From the NCBI GenBank assembly GCA_965230605.1, contig CBDDLD010000004.1, positions 3,162,001-3,226,000 on the forward strand: 64,000 nt of DNA, written 5' to 3'. This document shows positions 56,593-64,000 of the stretch, piece after piece. Within the stretch, counting starts at the first letter, position 1. Each line of letters opens with the position of its first letter. Position numbers and translations under genes: made by a program. This DNA is from CBDDLD01 sp965230605. GTDB lineage: Bacteria; Bacteroidota; Bacteroidia; Flavobacteriales; Flavobacteriaceae. The notes below the pieces were generated by a model. That model was given only the letters and a program-made list of their open reading frames with translations, was not told the DNA's origin and made no database searches.

Positions 56593-58662
56593 TTGAAACT
56601 TAACCAACTAAAAAATATTATCCTCAACAAGGGGATCAAAACTATATATATTGATTATTTTGATTCCCTTGTTCATAGAACTGTTCACCCTAATCAAGTT
56701 CAGCGCATATGGTCAAAAATAATGATCCGCGAACTAGGTTTAAATTGTTCTACAGATCAGCTTTATTTTATTCGAAAAGAGTCTACGCATTACTTAAAAA
56801 CTGAATTAGACAGAGATGATGTAGAAGTTCTTTATGAAGATCTAAAACGTGAAGTTTTAAAACGTGTTATAAACTTAGACATTCTTTCTCAAGATCAGGC
56901 AAAGCTATTCTTAGGTATTTTTGAAGTTGCTGATCTAAAAGCAGAAATGAGTACACAGTACTTAAATGAAAATGTTGTATCTATCCTAAAAAGCTTCAAA
57001 GACGATGGTGGTGACGTTTATCTTATTTCTGACTTTTATGGTCCGGTTTCTCTTTTTGAAAAGATGCTAGGTTCTCATGGTATACTTCATCTTTTTAATG
57101 GCTTGTTTAGCTCATCTACTCAAGAAAAAAGTAAATATAACGGTACCATATATAAAGATGTTATTGAAATTACTAAGGCAGAGCCGAGATACACTTTGAT
57201 GATAGGCGATAATAAAGTTAGTGATGGTATAAATGCCGCAAAGAGCAACTTAAACACATATATTCTACCTCATAAAAAACAACTTCGAAAAAATAAACGG
57301 AATAATATTGGTAATGACAAAAAACAATTTAATCGAATAATATCGAAGATATATAAAGCCTGCCGAAAAAATAAATCCATTCCGTTTACAGAATACATCT
57401 TGTTTTATCATCTATTTGTTGAACAGCTCTACTACCGTTGTAAGCAAAATCAAATAAAAGACCTGTTTTTTCTATCTAGAGAAGGGCTTTATTTAAAAAA
57501 ACTATTCGACTCTTATCAAGATCATGTTAGTATAGATGGTATCACTAAAGTGAACACACATTATCTTAGAATCTCTAGGCAATCATCTTTACAAATAACA
57601 TTAAAGGGTCTAGATGATGAAGATTTCACCTATCTCAAAGCTAATTTTGATGAATTATCAGTACTAGATTTTCTAAACACATTTGGATTCAATAGTAGTA
57701 AACTACAGGAAATTACGGCGTCATTAACACATGATTCCGAAGAAAAGCATGCATCCTTATTTGACTCTAAAGCATTCTTGGAACTCAAGAATCATTCAAT
57801 ATTTGTAGACTATTACAATGCGTCTCGTCATTCTAATAAAACTGCATTCGATGCCTATATTAAATCTTTTAATGTCGATATTCATAAAGATGGTTTAACC
57901 TTAGTAGATATAGGTTGGGGAGGCACCATGCAAGAATCTTTATATAAATTCTTTGGAGAAGATGTAAACGTTACTGGGTATTATTTAGGACTTAAAGAAA
58001 TCTATAACTTAACACCGAAAACCAAACGTTTTGGATTAAACTTTTCTATTCTTCCTTATATAGACTATGATGACTATATTTTAATGGCTAACACGCAATT
58101 ATATGAACAGTTCTTATCTGCACATCATGGAAGTCCTGTCGGATATAAAATAGGTGCTAATGAATTCACCATAGAACATCATCAACCCAAAGAAAAGTGG
58201 TTATATGATAATTATATAGAAAATCATCAAACGATTATGTTTGAAATTCATAAATCACTTCTTAGTCAACTCGATACTGTTTGTTATAGTCAACCTATTG
58301 TAAAGCGTGTACTTTCTAAAAAAGCCATGAGAACAGGACTGTTTTTATGCTCTAAAAGGCTGAAATTTTTGGAATCTTTAAATGATGGTTTTTATCAGAA
58401 TATTGGAGATAACCAAGTTGGAGTAAAATATGATGTTCCTGAAGTTAGGAATATTAAGAAAAAGACGCTCAAGTTTTTATTGAAACCAGAATATTTTTTT
58501 AGGTTTATTGTAAAGGTTAAACCCGTTTTATGTAAGAAAAACAAGGTCTTAGCGTTTTTCTTTCCTACATATATCTTCTATCTGTATTATAATTTTAATC
58601 GGTATATCAGGTTCAAAGTGTTAAATAAATACTTTCTTTTGAGGTATAATTTTTTCAAATAA
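56593..58662 (+). CDS. COG5610-type HAD-like protein
   Basis: 689 residues, TTG start, 15 bases after the prolyl oligopeptidase. An N-terminal HAD-like domain (about 1-215; YIDYFDSLVHRT, VYLISDFYG, TLMIGDNKVSDGI) uses Asp in the DxD-like loop. The C-terminal part has LFFLSREGLYLKKLFDS and DIGWGGTMQESLY, a pattern seen in COG5610 proteins of capsule and surface polysaccharide clusters. No glycosyltransferase genes are nearby. Substrate unknown. Confidence 0.8.
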   Translation: MKLNQLKNIILNKGIKTIYIDYFDSLVHRTVHPNQVQRIWSKIMIRELGLNCSTDQLYFIRKESTHYLKTELDRDDVEVLYEDLKREVLKRVINLDILSQDQAKLFLGIFEVADLKAEMSTQYLNENVVSILKSFKDDGGDVYLISDFYGPVSLFEKMLGSHGILHLFNGLFSSSTQEKSKYNGTIYKDVIEITKAEPRYTLMIGDNKVSDGINAAKSNLNTYILPHKKQLRKNKRNNIGNDKKQFNRIISKIYKACRKNKSIPFTEYILFYHLFVEQLYYRCKQNQIKDLFFLSREGLYLKKLFDSYQDHVSIDGITKVNTHYLRISRQSSLQITLKGLDDEDFTYLKANFDELSVLDFLNTFGFNSSKLQEITASLTHDSEEKHASLFDSKAFLELKNHSIFVDYYNASRHSNKTAFDAYIKSFNVDIHKDGLTLVDIGWGGTMQESLYKFFGEDVNVTGYYLGLKEIYNLTPKTKRFGLNFSILPYIDYDDYILMANTQLYEQFLSAHHGSPVGYKIGANEFTIEHHQPKEKWLYDNYIENHQTIMFEIHKSLLSQLDTVCYSQPIVKRVLSKKAMRTGLFLCSKRLKFLESLNDGFYQNIGDNQVGVKYDVPEVRNIKKKTLKFLLKPEYFFRFIVKVKPVLCKKNKVLAFFFPTYIFYLYYNFNRYIRFKVLNKYFLLRYNFFK

Positions 58663-58798
58663 AGCGGTAGTCATTTATCTAATTTTTAGATAATTAGACT
58701 TCAATTATTATTATTTTATTAGATTTACACACTTTTTTAACAAAAAAGGTAGGAAATTGCTAATGAAACCTGTTCTATTATACGAACATACTAAATCA

Positions 58799-60166
58799 AT
58801 GAAAAATAAATTCCCTCATTTCATTTTTCTAATACTTCTATTGTTTGCGTCGTCTTGTGCTAAGGATGACTCTATTTCTCCTGTTGAAATTGAAACAAAT
58901 TCTGATCTTATTACTATAAATCAGAACAGCCAAACTGAAGTGTTTATTTTTCAAAATGACTTCAATATTCCAAATCAAGGACAGTTATCGATCACGGCCG
59001 CATCAAAAGGTATTGCAATAATTAAGGATAATGGCACTAATACTGTACTATCTGACGATTACATAGAGTATACTCCAACACCTAACATCATAGGGCAGGA
59101 CACATTTCAATATACCATATGTGACTCTGCTTCACCTGCTAACTGTAAAACAGAAACCATTACTATCAATATAAGTTCATTATCTGTTGTTAATTATGAG
59201 AGTGAGAATATCCCCTATCAAAACTTATCAGACTATAATTTTTTTCAAGGAGAATTAAAAAATCTCAACCCTACTTTTGGTGTTACACCTTACGAGCTTA
59301 TATCGCCTTTATTCAGTGATTATGCCCACAAAAAAAGATTCATCTGGATGCCAAATGGTGAAAAGGCAACTTATGAAAGTGATTACAGTACTCTTAACTT
59401 TCCTACGGGAACAATGATCATTAAAAACTTTTTCTACGAAAACGTATTACCTCAAAATCAGACGAGACTATTAGAGACTCGCATCATGTATAAAAAAGCT
59501 GAAGGTTGGGATTTTGCAGAATATGTGTGGAATGAAGAGCAAACTGAGGCCACTTTAGATAATGAGGGTAGTTTTGTTAACCTAAGCTGGATGGAAGGCA
59601 CCCAAACCCAATCTGTAAATTATAGAATTCCATCAAGGTCAGAGTGTTTTACGTGTCATAATAAATTTGGAACCCCATTACCTATTGGTCCTAAGCCACA
59701 AAACCTTAATAAAACTTTTTCTTATACTGATGGTGATAGCAATCAACTGAATAAGCTTATACAAATTGGGTATTTAGATAGTGACCTTCCTTTAAATATA
59801 GATACCACTGTAGCTTGGGACGATGAAAGTCAATCCTTAGATTTAAGAGTCAGATCCTATCTAGATATAAACTGTGCACATTGTCACTCTGACGAAAGTT
59901 ACTGTGAATACAGGTCTATGCGTTTTGCTTATGAAGAAAATAACACTGATGAAAACATAGGGGTTTGTGTAACTCCAGACACACAATTTATACCTAACTC
60001 AAAAATAGTAATGCCAAGCGACAAAGAACTATCAATTCTTCATTACAGAATGAATACCTCAGAAGAACAAATAAGAATGCCTCTTTTTGGTAGAACTTTG
60101 ATACATGAAGAGGGGGTTAGACTCATTGAAGAATGGATAAACTCATTAACCGACAACTGTAATTAA
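58799..60166 (+). CDS. Diheme c-type cytochrome lipoprotein (SO2930-like), cassette B
   Basis: 455 residues from the ATG at 58799, which gives a lipoprotein signal (LLFASSC); an earlier in-frame ATG at 58757 is less likely. Compared with the cassette A cytochrome it has an extra N-terminal Ig/cadherin-like domain (about 35-125). The rest aligns along its length, with heme sites CFTCH (Cys283) and CAHCH (Cys359) and KIVMPSDKELS. 32 bases separate it from its T9SS partner. Confidence 0.85.
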   Translation: MKNKFPHFIFLILLLFASSCAKDDSISPVEIETNSDLITINQNSQTEVFIFQNDFNIPNQGQLSITAASKGIAIIKDNGTNTVLSDDYIEYTPTPNIIGQDTFQYTICDSASPANCKTETITINISSLSVVNYESENIPYQNLSDYNFFQGELKNLNPTFGVTPYELISPLFSDYAHKKRFIWMPNGEKATYESDYSTLNFPTGTMIIKNFFYENVLPQNQTRLLETRIMYKKAEGWDFAEYVWNEEQTEATLDNEGSFVNLSWMEGTQTQSVNYRIPSRSECFTCHNKFGTPLPIGPKPQNLNKTFSYTDGDSNQLNKLIQIGYLDSDLPLNIDTTVAWDDESQSLDLRVRSYLDINCAHCHSDESYCEYRSMRFAYEENNTDENIGVCVTPDTQFIPNSKIVMPSDKELSILHYRMNTSEEQIRMPLFGRTLIHEEGVRLIEEWINSLTDNCN

Positions 60167-60198
60167 TTAAATATACAACTTAACTAAACTCAATCATA

Positions 60199-62628
60199 AT
60201 GAAAAAAACTACTTTATTAATACTGTTCATTTTAGCTGCTGGTATTGTTAGCGCCCAGCAAGTAAATGAGCCGGCCAATTGGCCCAATGCTAATTGGTCC
60301 ATAACAGGTTCTTATGATAATAGCTCCTCAGTGTTTACTGATAATCCGACAACGACTTCTTCTAACTTTTCATTTGATGATGACGAAGCAGGTTCTTCTT
60401 CGGTAAATAATATAGCTGCTGAATCTCCTGTTATAGATCTTACTTCTGCATTTAATGCTGGAGAAGTTTGGATTAACGTAAGCTCTTCTTTTATTTTAAC
60501 TATTTTTCAAACGGAAACCATAACCATACAATATTGGGATGCTGATGCCAGTGCATGGGTTAATTGGGGAAGTCCTTACGATACGAATACCAGTAATTCA
60601 CCAACTTCAAATTTTTGTAGTGCTACAGGAGATGCTTTAACCAATAGCGCACTCAATATTAATGGGTTTTCTGCTAATCAATTAGCTAATTTTAGATACC
60701 GTATCCATTACGATGATAATGGCTCTTATGGTTGGGGATTTTGTTTTAACTCTCCGACGTTATTCTCTTCTACACCTCCTTCGTGTCCAAATATTACGTC
60801 ATTAAGTGTGGGTAATGTTAATACCACCTCAGCAGATATTTCTTGGGAAGCAGGATTTAATGAAACATCATGGGAAATCGTAATTCAAAGTGCTGGTTCA
60901 GGTGTGCCCGGTGGATCTGGTACACCAACCACAGATAATGATCCTTATGATGCTGATGGACTCACAGAGAGTACTGCATATGAAGTATATGTAAGAGGTA
61001 ATTGTGGTGGTGGAGACTACAGTAATTGGGTTGGCCCGGTTAGTTTTACAACGCTTACACCGGCAAGAATTAACTTCTCTACAACGCCGATAACTGTTGA
61101 TGGTTACGATTTGGCTGTTGTAGATATGAATGGCGATTATCTGGATGATATTGTTGGAGTTACAGCTACTAATGTTAACATATGGCAGCAAAGAGCTTCT
61201 GGTGGTTTTGATGAACTCAACATAACTACACCTGCTGCAGATGACTTACCAACTTGGAGTATGGCTGCTGGTGATTTTGATAAAAATGGTAAAACAGACC
61301 TGTTATACGGATCTGGAAGTGGTGTTACTTTTATGAGAGCCAGTAATGACGGCCTAAGCTTTACTGAATTGTCTGGTGGGGAGTATGTTTTCTCTCAACG
61401 TTCAAATTTTGTAGATATTAATAATGATGGACATCTAGATGCTTTTGTGTGCCACGATGTACAACCCAATGTATATTATATTAATAACGGAAGTGGTGTA
61501 TTCACATTCTATCAGTCTGGTGTCACATCTGGAGCTCCTTACAACTTGGGAGAATATCCTTCTGGTGGTGATTATGGTTCTATATGGATAGACTATAATA
61601 ACGACAGAAACATTGATATGTTTACCGCAAAATGTGGTGGTGAAGTTGCCAGAAGAACCAATCAAATGCATCGTAACAACGGTGATAACACCTACACTGA
61701 AAATGCAGCGAGCATTAACTTAAATGACCCCATGCAAACTTGGTCATCTACTTGGGGAGACTATGACAATGATGGTGATATGGATGTATTTGTAGGCGCT
61801 AGCTCTGGAGCTCATAAATTAATGAGAAATAATGGTCCTCCTAATTATGATTTTACTGATGTTACCGCTGGTGCAGGTATCTCCGCTCCAACAGGCCATG
61901 AAAATGCCAGTTATGATATTGATAATGATGGATACTTAGATATTATAAGCAATGGATCTATTATGTATGGTAAGGGAGATATGACTTTTGAAGATGCTGA
62001 TGTTACTCAAATTAATTATAAAAATGGTTCATTTGGTGACTTAAATGATGATGGGTTTATAGATACTTATTACAATGGAAACATATACTACAATGGTGGT
62101 AACAGTAACAACTGGGTTAAGATCAATACCATAGGTGTACAGAGTAATGCAAACGGTATTGGAGCTAGAGTAGAAATTACTACAAGTACAGGAACCCAAA
62201 TAAGAGATGTAAGAAGTGGTGAAGGATTTGAATTTATGAGTTCTATGACCGTACATTTCGGTTTAGGATCTGAGGAAAGTATTGATCATATAAGAGTCTA
62301 TTGGCCGTCTGGGGTTATTGATAACCTTCCTAATCCAGATAAAAACACAACACACAATATCGTTGAAGGCAGTGCTTTAACCATTGCTGATGAGGAATTA
62401 GAGGATACAACCATTAGCCCTAACCCTGTGGATGATATTCTTCACATTGTTACTTCTAGTGACGTCACTGATAGAATCGCTACAGTTTTTGATATTAATG
62501 GCAAACGTATTTTAAATAAAAGACTGACTAACAATTCTTTAAATGTGTCAAAATTACAAGGTGGGGTATACTTCCTTAGAATAGAATCTGATGGACGAAG
62601 TATTAAGCGCAAGTTTATCAAAAAATAA
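60199..62628 (+). CDS. T9SS-exported VCBS/ASPIC-UnbV protein, cassette B
   Basis: 809 residues: signal peptide (about 1-19, GIVSAQ), a jelly-roll-like N-terminal region, a fibronectin type III domain (about 195-285), FG-GAP/VCBS repeats (DINNDGHLDAFVC, DYDNDGDMDVFVG), ASPIC/UnbV domain (GIGARVEI, VYWPSGVID) and a type A T9SS domain (about 730-809, NPVDDILH to IKRKFIKK). The propeller and C-terminal parts align with the cassette A protein; the N-terminal domains do not. Exported to the surface as partner of the preceding cytochrome. Confidence 0.9.
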   Translation: MKKTTLLILFILAAGIVSAQQVNEPANWPNANWSITGSYDNSSSVFTDNPTTTSSNFSFDDDEAGSSSVNNIAAESPVIDLTSAFNAGEVWINVSSSFILTIFQTETITIQYWDADASAWVNWGSPYDTNTSNSPTSNFCSATGDALTNSALNINGFSANQLANFRYRIHYDDNGSYGWGFCFNSPTLFSSTPPSCPNITSLSVGNVNTTSADISWEAGFNETSWEIVIQSAGSGVPGGSGTPTTDNDPYDADGLTESTAYEVYVRGNCGGGDYSNWVGPVSFTTLTPARINFSTTPITVDGYDLAVVDMNGDYLDDIVGVTATNVNIWQQRASGGFDELNITTPAADDLPTWSMAAGDFDKNGKTDLLYGSGSGVTFMRASNDGLSFTELSGGEYVFSQRSNFVDINNDGHLDAFVCHDVQPNVYYINNGSGVFTFYQSGVTSGAPYNLGEYPSGGDYGSIWIDYNNDRNIDMFTAKCGGEVARRTNQMHRNNGDNTYTENAASINLNDPMQTWSSTWGDYDNDGDMDVFVGASSGAHKLMRNNGPPNYDFTDVTAGAGISAPTGHENASYDIDNDGYLDIISNGSIMYGKGDMTFEDADVTQINYKNGSFGDLNDDGFIDTYYNGNIYYNGGNSNNWVKINTIGVQSNANGIGARVEITTSTGTQIRDVRSGEGFEFMSSMTVHFGLGSEESIDHIRVYWPSGVIDNLPNPDKNTTHNIVEGSALTIADEELEDTTISPNPVDDILHIVTSSDVTDRIATVFDINGKRILNKRLTNNSLNVSKLQGGVYFLRIESDGRSIKRKFIKK

Positions 62629-62652
62629 TTGATTCAAAATAAAAAATGAAAG

Positions 62653-62679
62653 CCGTTAGATTGATCTAACGGTTTTTTT
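62653..62679 (+). terminator. Rho-independent terminator after cassette B
   Basis: CCGTTAGA (62653-62660) pairs with TCTAACGG (62665-62672) around TTGA, followed by seven T. Confidence 0.9.
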
Positions 62680-62685
62680 ATGTCT

Positions 62686-62693
62686 TATTTTTG
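62686..62693 (+). promoter_or_regulatory. -7 promoter element for the ABC ATPase
   Basis: TATTTTTG matches TAnnTTTG, immediately downstream of the cassette B terminator. The ATG at 62700 is only 6 bases further, so the transcript would be almost leaderless. Confidence 0.4.
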
Positions 62694-62699
62694 CACCAT

Positions 62700-63614
62700 A
62701 TGCTTAATGTAAACAACATATCATTTGCTTATGATGATGACATCATTTTAAACGATATCCTATTTTCTGCTGAAAAGGGGGAACATGTTTCTATAATTGG
62801 TGAAAGCGGGTCAGGAAAAAGCACCCTACTTAAACTTATCTATGGCGAGTATGACCTTAATCAAGGGCAAATTTTATGGAATAACACTAAAATACTAGGC
62901 CCTGCCTATAACCTTGTTGTAGGGTATGATTTTATTAAACACGTTGCACAAGAATTTGACCTTATGCCATTCACATCAGTCGAAGAAAATATAGGTAAGT
63001 ATTTGTCCAACTTCTATCCTGAAGAAAAAAAAGAACGCATTTCTGAATTAATTAAAGTCGTAGAGCTAGAAGCTTTTGCAAACACCAAAGTAAAACTATT
63101 GAGTGGCGGACAAAAACAGCGTGTAGCGCTAGCTAGGGCTTTGGCAAAATCGCCCGAGATCCTATTATTAGATGAGCCTTTTAGCCATATCGACAATTTT
63201 AAAAAGCAGTCCTTAAGACGAAAACTATTTAAATACCTCAAAGACCATGAAATTACGTGTATTGTTGCAACTCACGATAAGGATGATGTTATGGGGTTTT
63301 CAGATAAAATATTGGTTTTAGATAGTGAAAAGGTCATTGCTAGTGGAACTCCTGAGGAGTTATTCCAATACCCTAAGCTCCCATTAATTGCCTCTTTCTT
63401 TGGCGAGTATACTATTATTGAACCCTATGGGATTGTTTATGCACATCAAATACATATCGTAGAAAAATCTAAGATTTCTGTGAAGGTCATTACTTCCTAC
63501 TTTAAAGGTAATTACACATTAATTGAAGCCAATTACAATTCTAGTATAATTTATATTGAACATACCTCAGCTATAGAGCCAGACACCGAAATATACATTG
63601 TTATAAAGCCTTAA
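62700..63614 (+). CDS. ABC transporter ATP-binding protein
   Basis: 304 residues from the ATG at 62700 (a TTG at 62691 is possible but lies in the promoter box). Walker A GESGSGKST, signature LSGGQKQR, Walker B ILLLDEPF and the H-loop ATHD are all present in one nucleotide-binding domain, with a C-terminal regulatory-like extension (about 220-304). It powers an importer or exporter whose membrane partner is not in the window. Converges with the MMPL gene with no base between the stops. Confidence 0.93.
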   Translation: MLNVNNISFAYDDDIILNDILFSAEKGEHVSIIGESGSGKSTLLKLIYGEYDLNQGQILWNNTKILGPAYNLVVGYDFIKHVAQEFDLMPFTSVEENIGKYLSNFYPEEKKERISELIKVVELEAFANTKVKLLSGGQKQRVALARALAKSPEILLLDEPFSHIDNFKKQSLRRKLFKYLKDHEITCIVATHDKDDVMGFSDKILVLDSEKVIASGTPEELFQYPKLPLIASFFGEYTIIEPYGIVYAHQIHIVEKSKISVKVITSYFKGNYTLIEANYNSSIIYIEHTSAIEPDTEIYIVIKP

Positions 63615-64000
63615 TTATTTATCAAATCGTTTTAATAATGCTGGTAGGTAAAAAATATCTGTAATAAGTGCTATAGCAACAGTAACAGCACATAAAATAC
63701 CAAAATCTCTTACAGAGGGGACTGCACTAGAACTTATAATTAAGAAGCCAGCTACCAGAGCAAAAGTGGTAGAAAACAATGCGCTTCCTGTATAATGCAT
63801 TGCTTTATTCATTCGTTTTTCCGAATCACCTTGTATGGCTTTGCTTCTTTTGTATTTGTATACTAAATGAATGGTGTCGTCCATTGCAATACCTAGCATT
63901 ATTGGTGTGATCATTGCCGTAGATACATCTAAAGGAATGTCGAGAAGGCTCATCACAATAGCTAGTAGTGCTAGTGGTAAAATATTAGGGATGAGGACTA
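63615..64000 (-). CDS. MMPL/RND-type transporter, C-terminal end
   Basis: The reading frame stays open to the right edge of the window, so only the last 127 residues are seen. LPLALLAIVMSLLDIPLDV and GIAMDDTIHLVYKYK are the MMPL/RND C-terminal membrane-segment motifs, followed by further membrane spans to LLKRFDK. Probably exports lipids or hydrophobic compounds. Confidence 0.88.
   Translation of the reverse strand, partial: VLIPNILPLALLAIVMSLLDIPLDVSTAMITPIMLGIAMDDTIHLVYKYKRSKAIQGDSEKRMNKAMHYTGSALFSTTFALVAGFLIISSSAVPSVRDFGILCAVTVAIALITDIFYLPALLKRFDK

Noticed and set aside
51075..62628. Mobile element carrying the cytochrome cassettes
   Set aside because: No transposase, integrase, inverted repeats or target duplications are visible around either copy.

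Overview
The window is AT-rich chromosomal DNA from a member of the Bacteroidota, almost certainly a (probably marine) Flavobacteriaceae species. The evidence is a PorP/SprF protein and cargo with type A and type B C-terminal sorting domains of the type IX secretion system (T9SS), an IPExxxVDY-family protein next to pyruvate kinase, OmpA proteins with TSP type-3 repeats, Bacteroidota-type promoters (TAnnTTTG) and no obvious Shine-Dalgarno sequences. Gene density is high; no insertion sequence, prophage, rRNA operon or CRISPR array was seen.

Layout. 0-8.6 kb: a T9SS surface-adhesin cassette (large type B cargo, PorP/SprF partner, TPR/PD40/OmpA protein), preceded by the 3' end of a second OmpA copy that is identical over 695 bases. 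8.6-12.6 kb: an EEP-family membrane protein, a YciI-like lipoprotein, a CYTH protein, DNA polymerase IV and a PqqB-like metallo-hydrolase lipoprotein. 12.6-17 kb: acpP-fabF-rnc and an IPExxxVDY-pyk pair, separated by a LacI-type palindrome. 17.1-22 kb: purN, a viroplasmin/RNase H protein, a START-domain protein, a PfkB kinase and a long PurF homologue. 22-22.4 kb: a gene-free stretch with two near-identical short transcription units that look like twin small RNA genes. 22.4-33.1 kb: superoxide dismutase, AddA-like helicase-nuclease, kbl, an abundant-type OmpA porin, AddB-like nuclease, a hydrolase and a DUF1801 protein. 33.1-35.6 kb: a Crp/Fnr regulator, a Crp-type palindrome and a DoxX-tautomerase-SDR-NTF2 operon. 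35.7-50 kb: tRNA-Ala and housekeeping genes (USP, GNAT, MATE, two very small membrane proteins, QueD, LpxH, MFS, RecJ, OsmC, UDG, RsmI, thymidine kinase, alanine racemase, MscL, Asd). 51-62.6 kb: two copies of a cytochrome/T9SS-cargo cassette (diheme c-type cytochrome lipoprotein plus secreted VCBS/ASPIC-UnbV protein), separated by a prolyl oligopeptidase and a COG5610-type HAD protein. 62.7-64 kb: an ABC ATPase and the 3' end of an MMPL/RND transporter.

How it fits together. The first 8.5 kb and the 51-62.6 kb region both supply cell-surface proteins to the T9SS: the first through the type B/SprF-dependent route, the second through type A sorting domains. The cytochrome lipoproteins probably sit on the cell envelope close to their secreted VCBS partners. 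The best candidates for undescribed biology are the twin small RNA genes (22046-22341), the duplicated cytochrome/VCBS cassette, the putative Crp-type switch of the DoxX operon, the palindrome ahead of pyk, and the 57- and 26-residue membrane proteins in front of queD.
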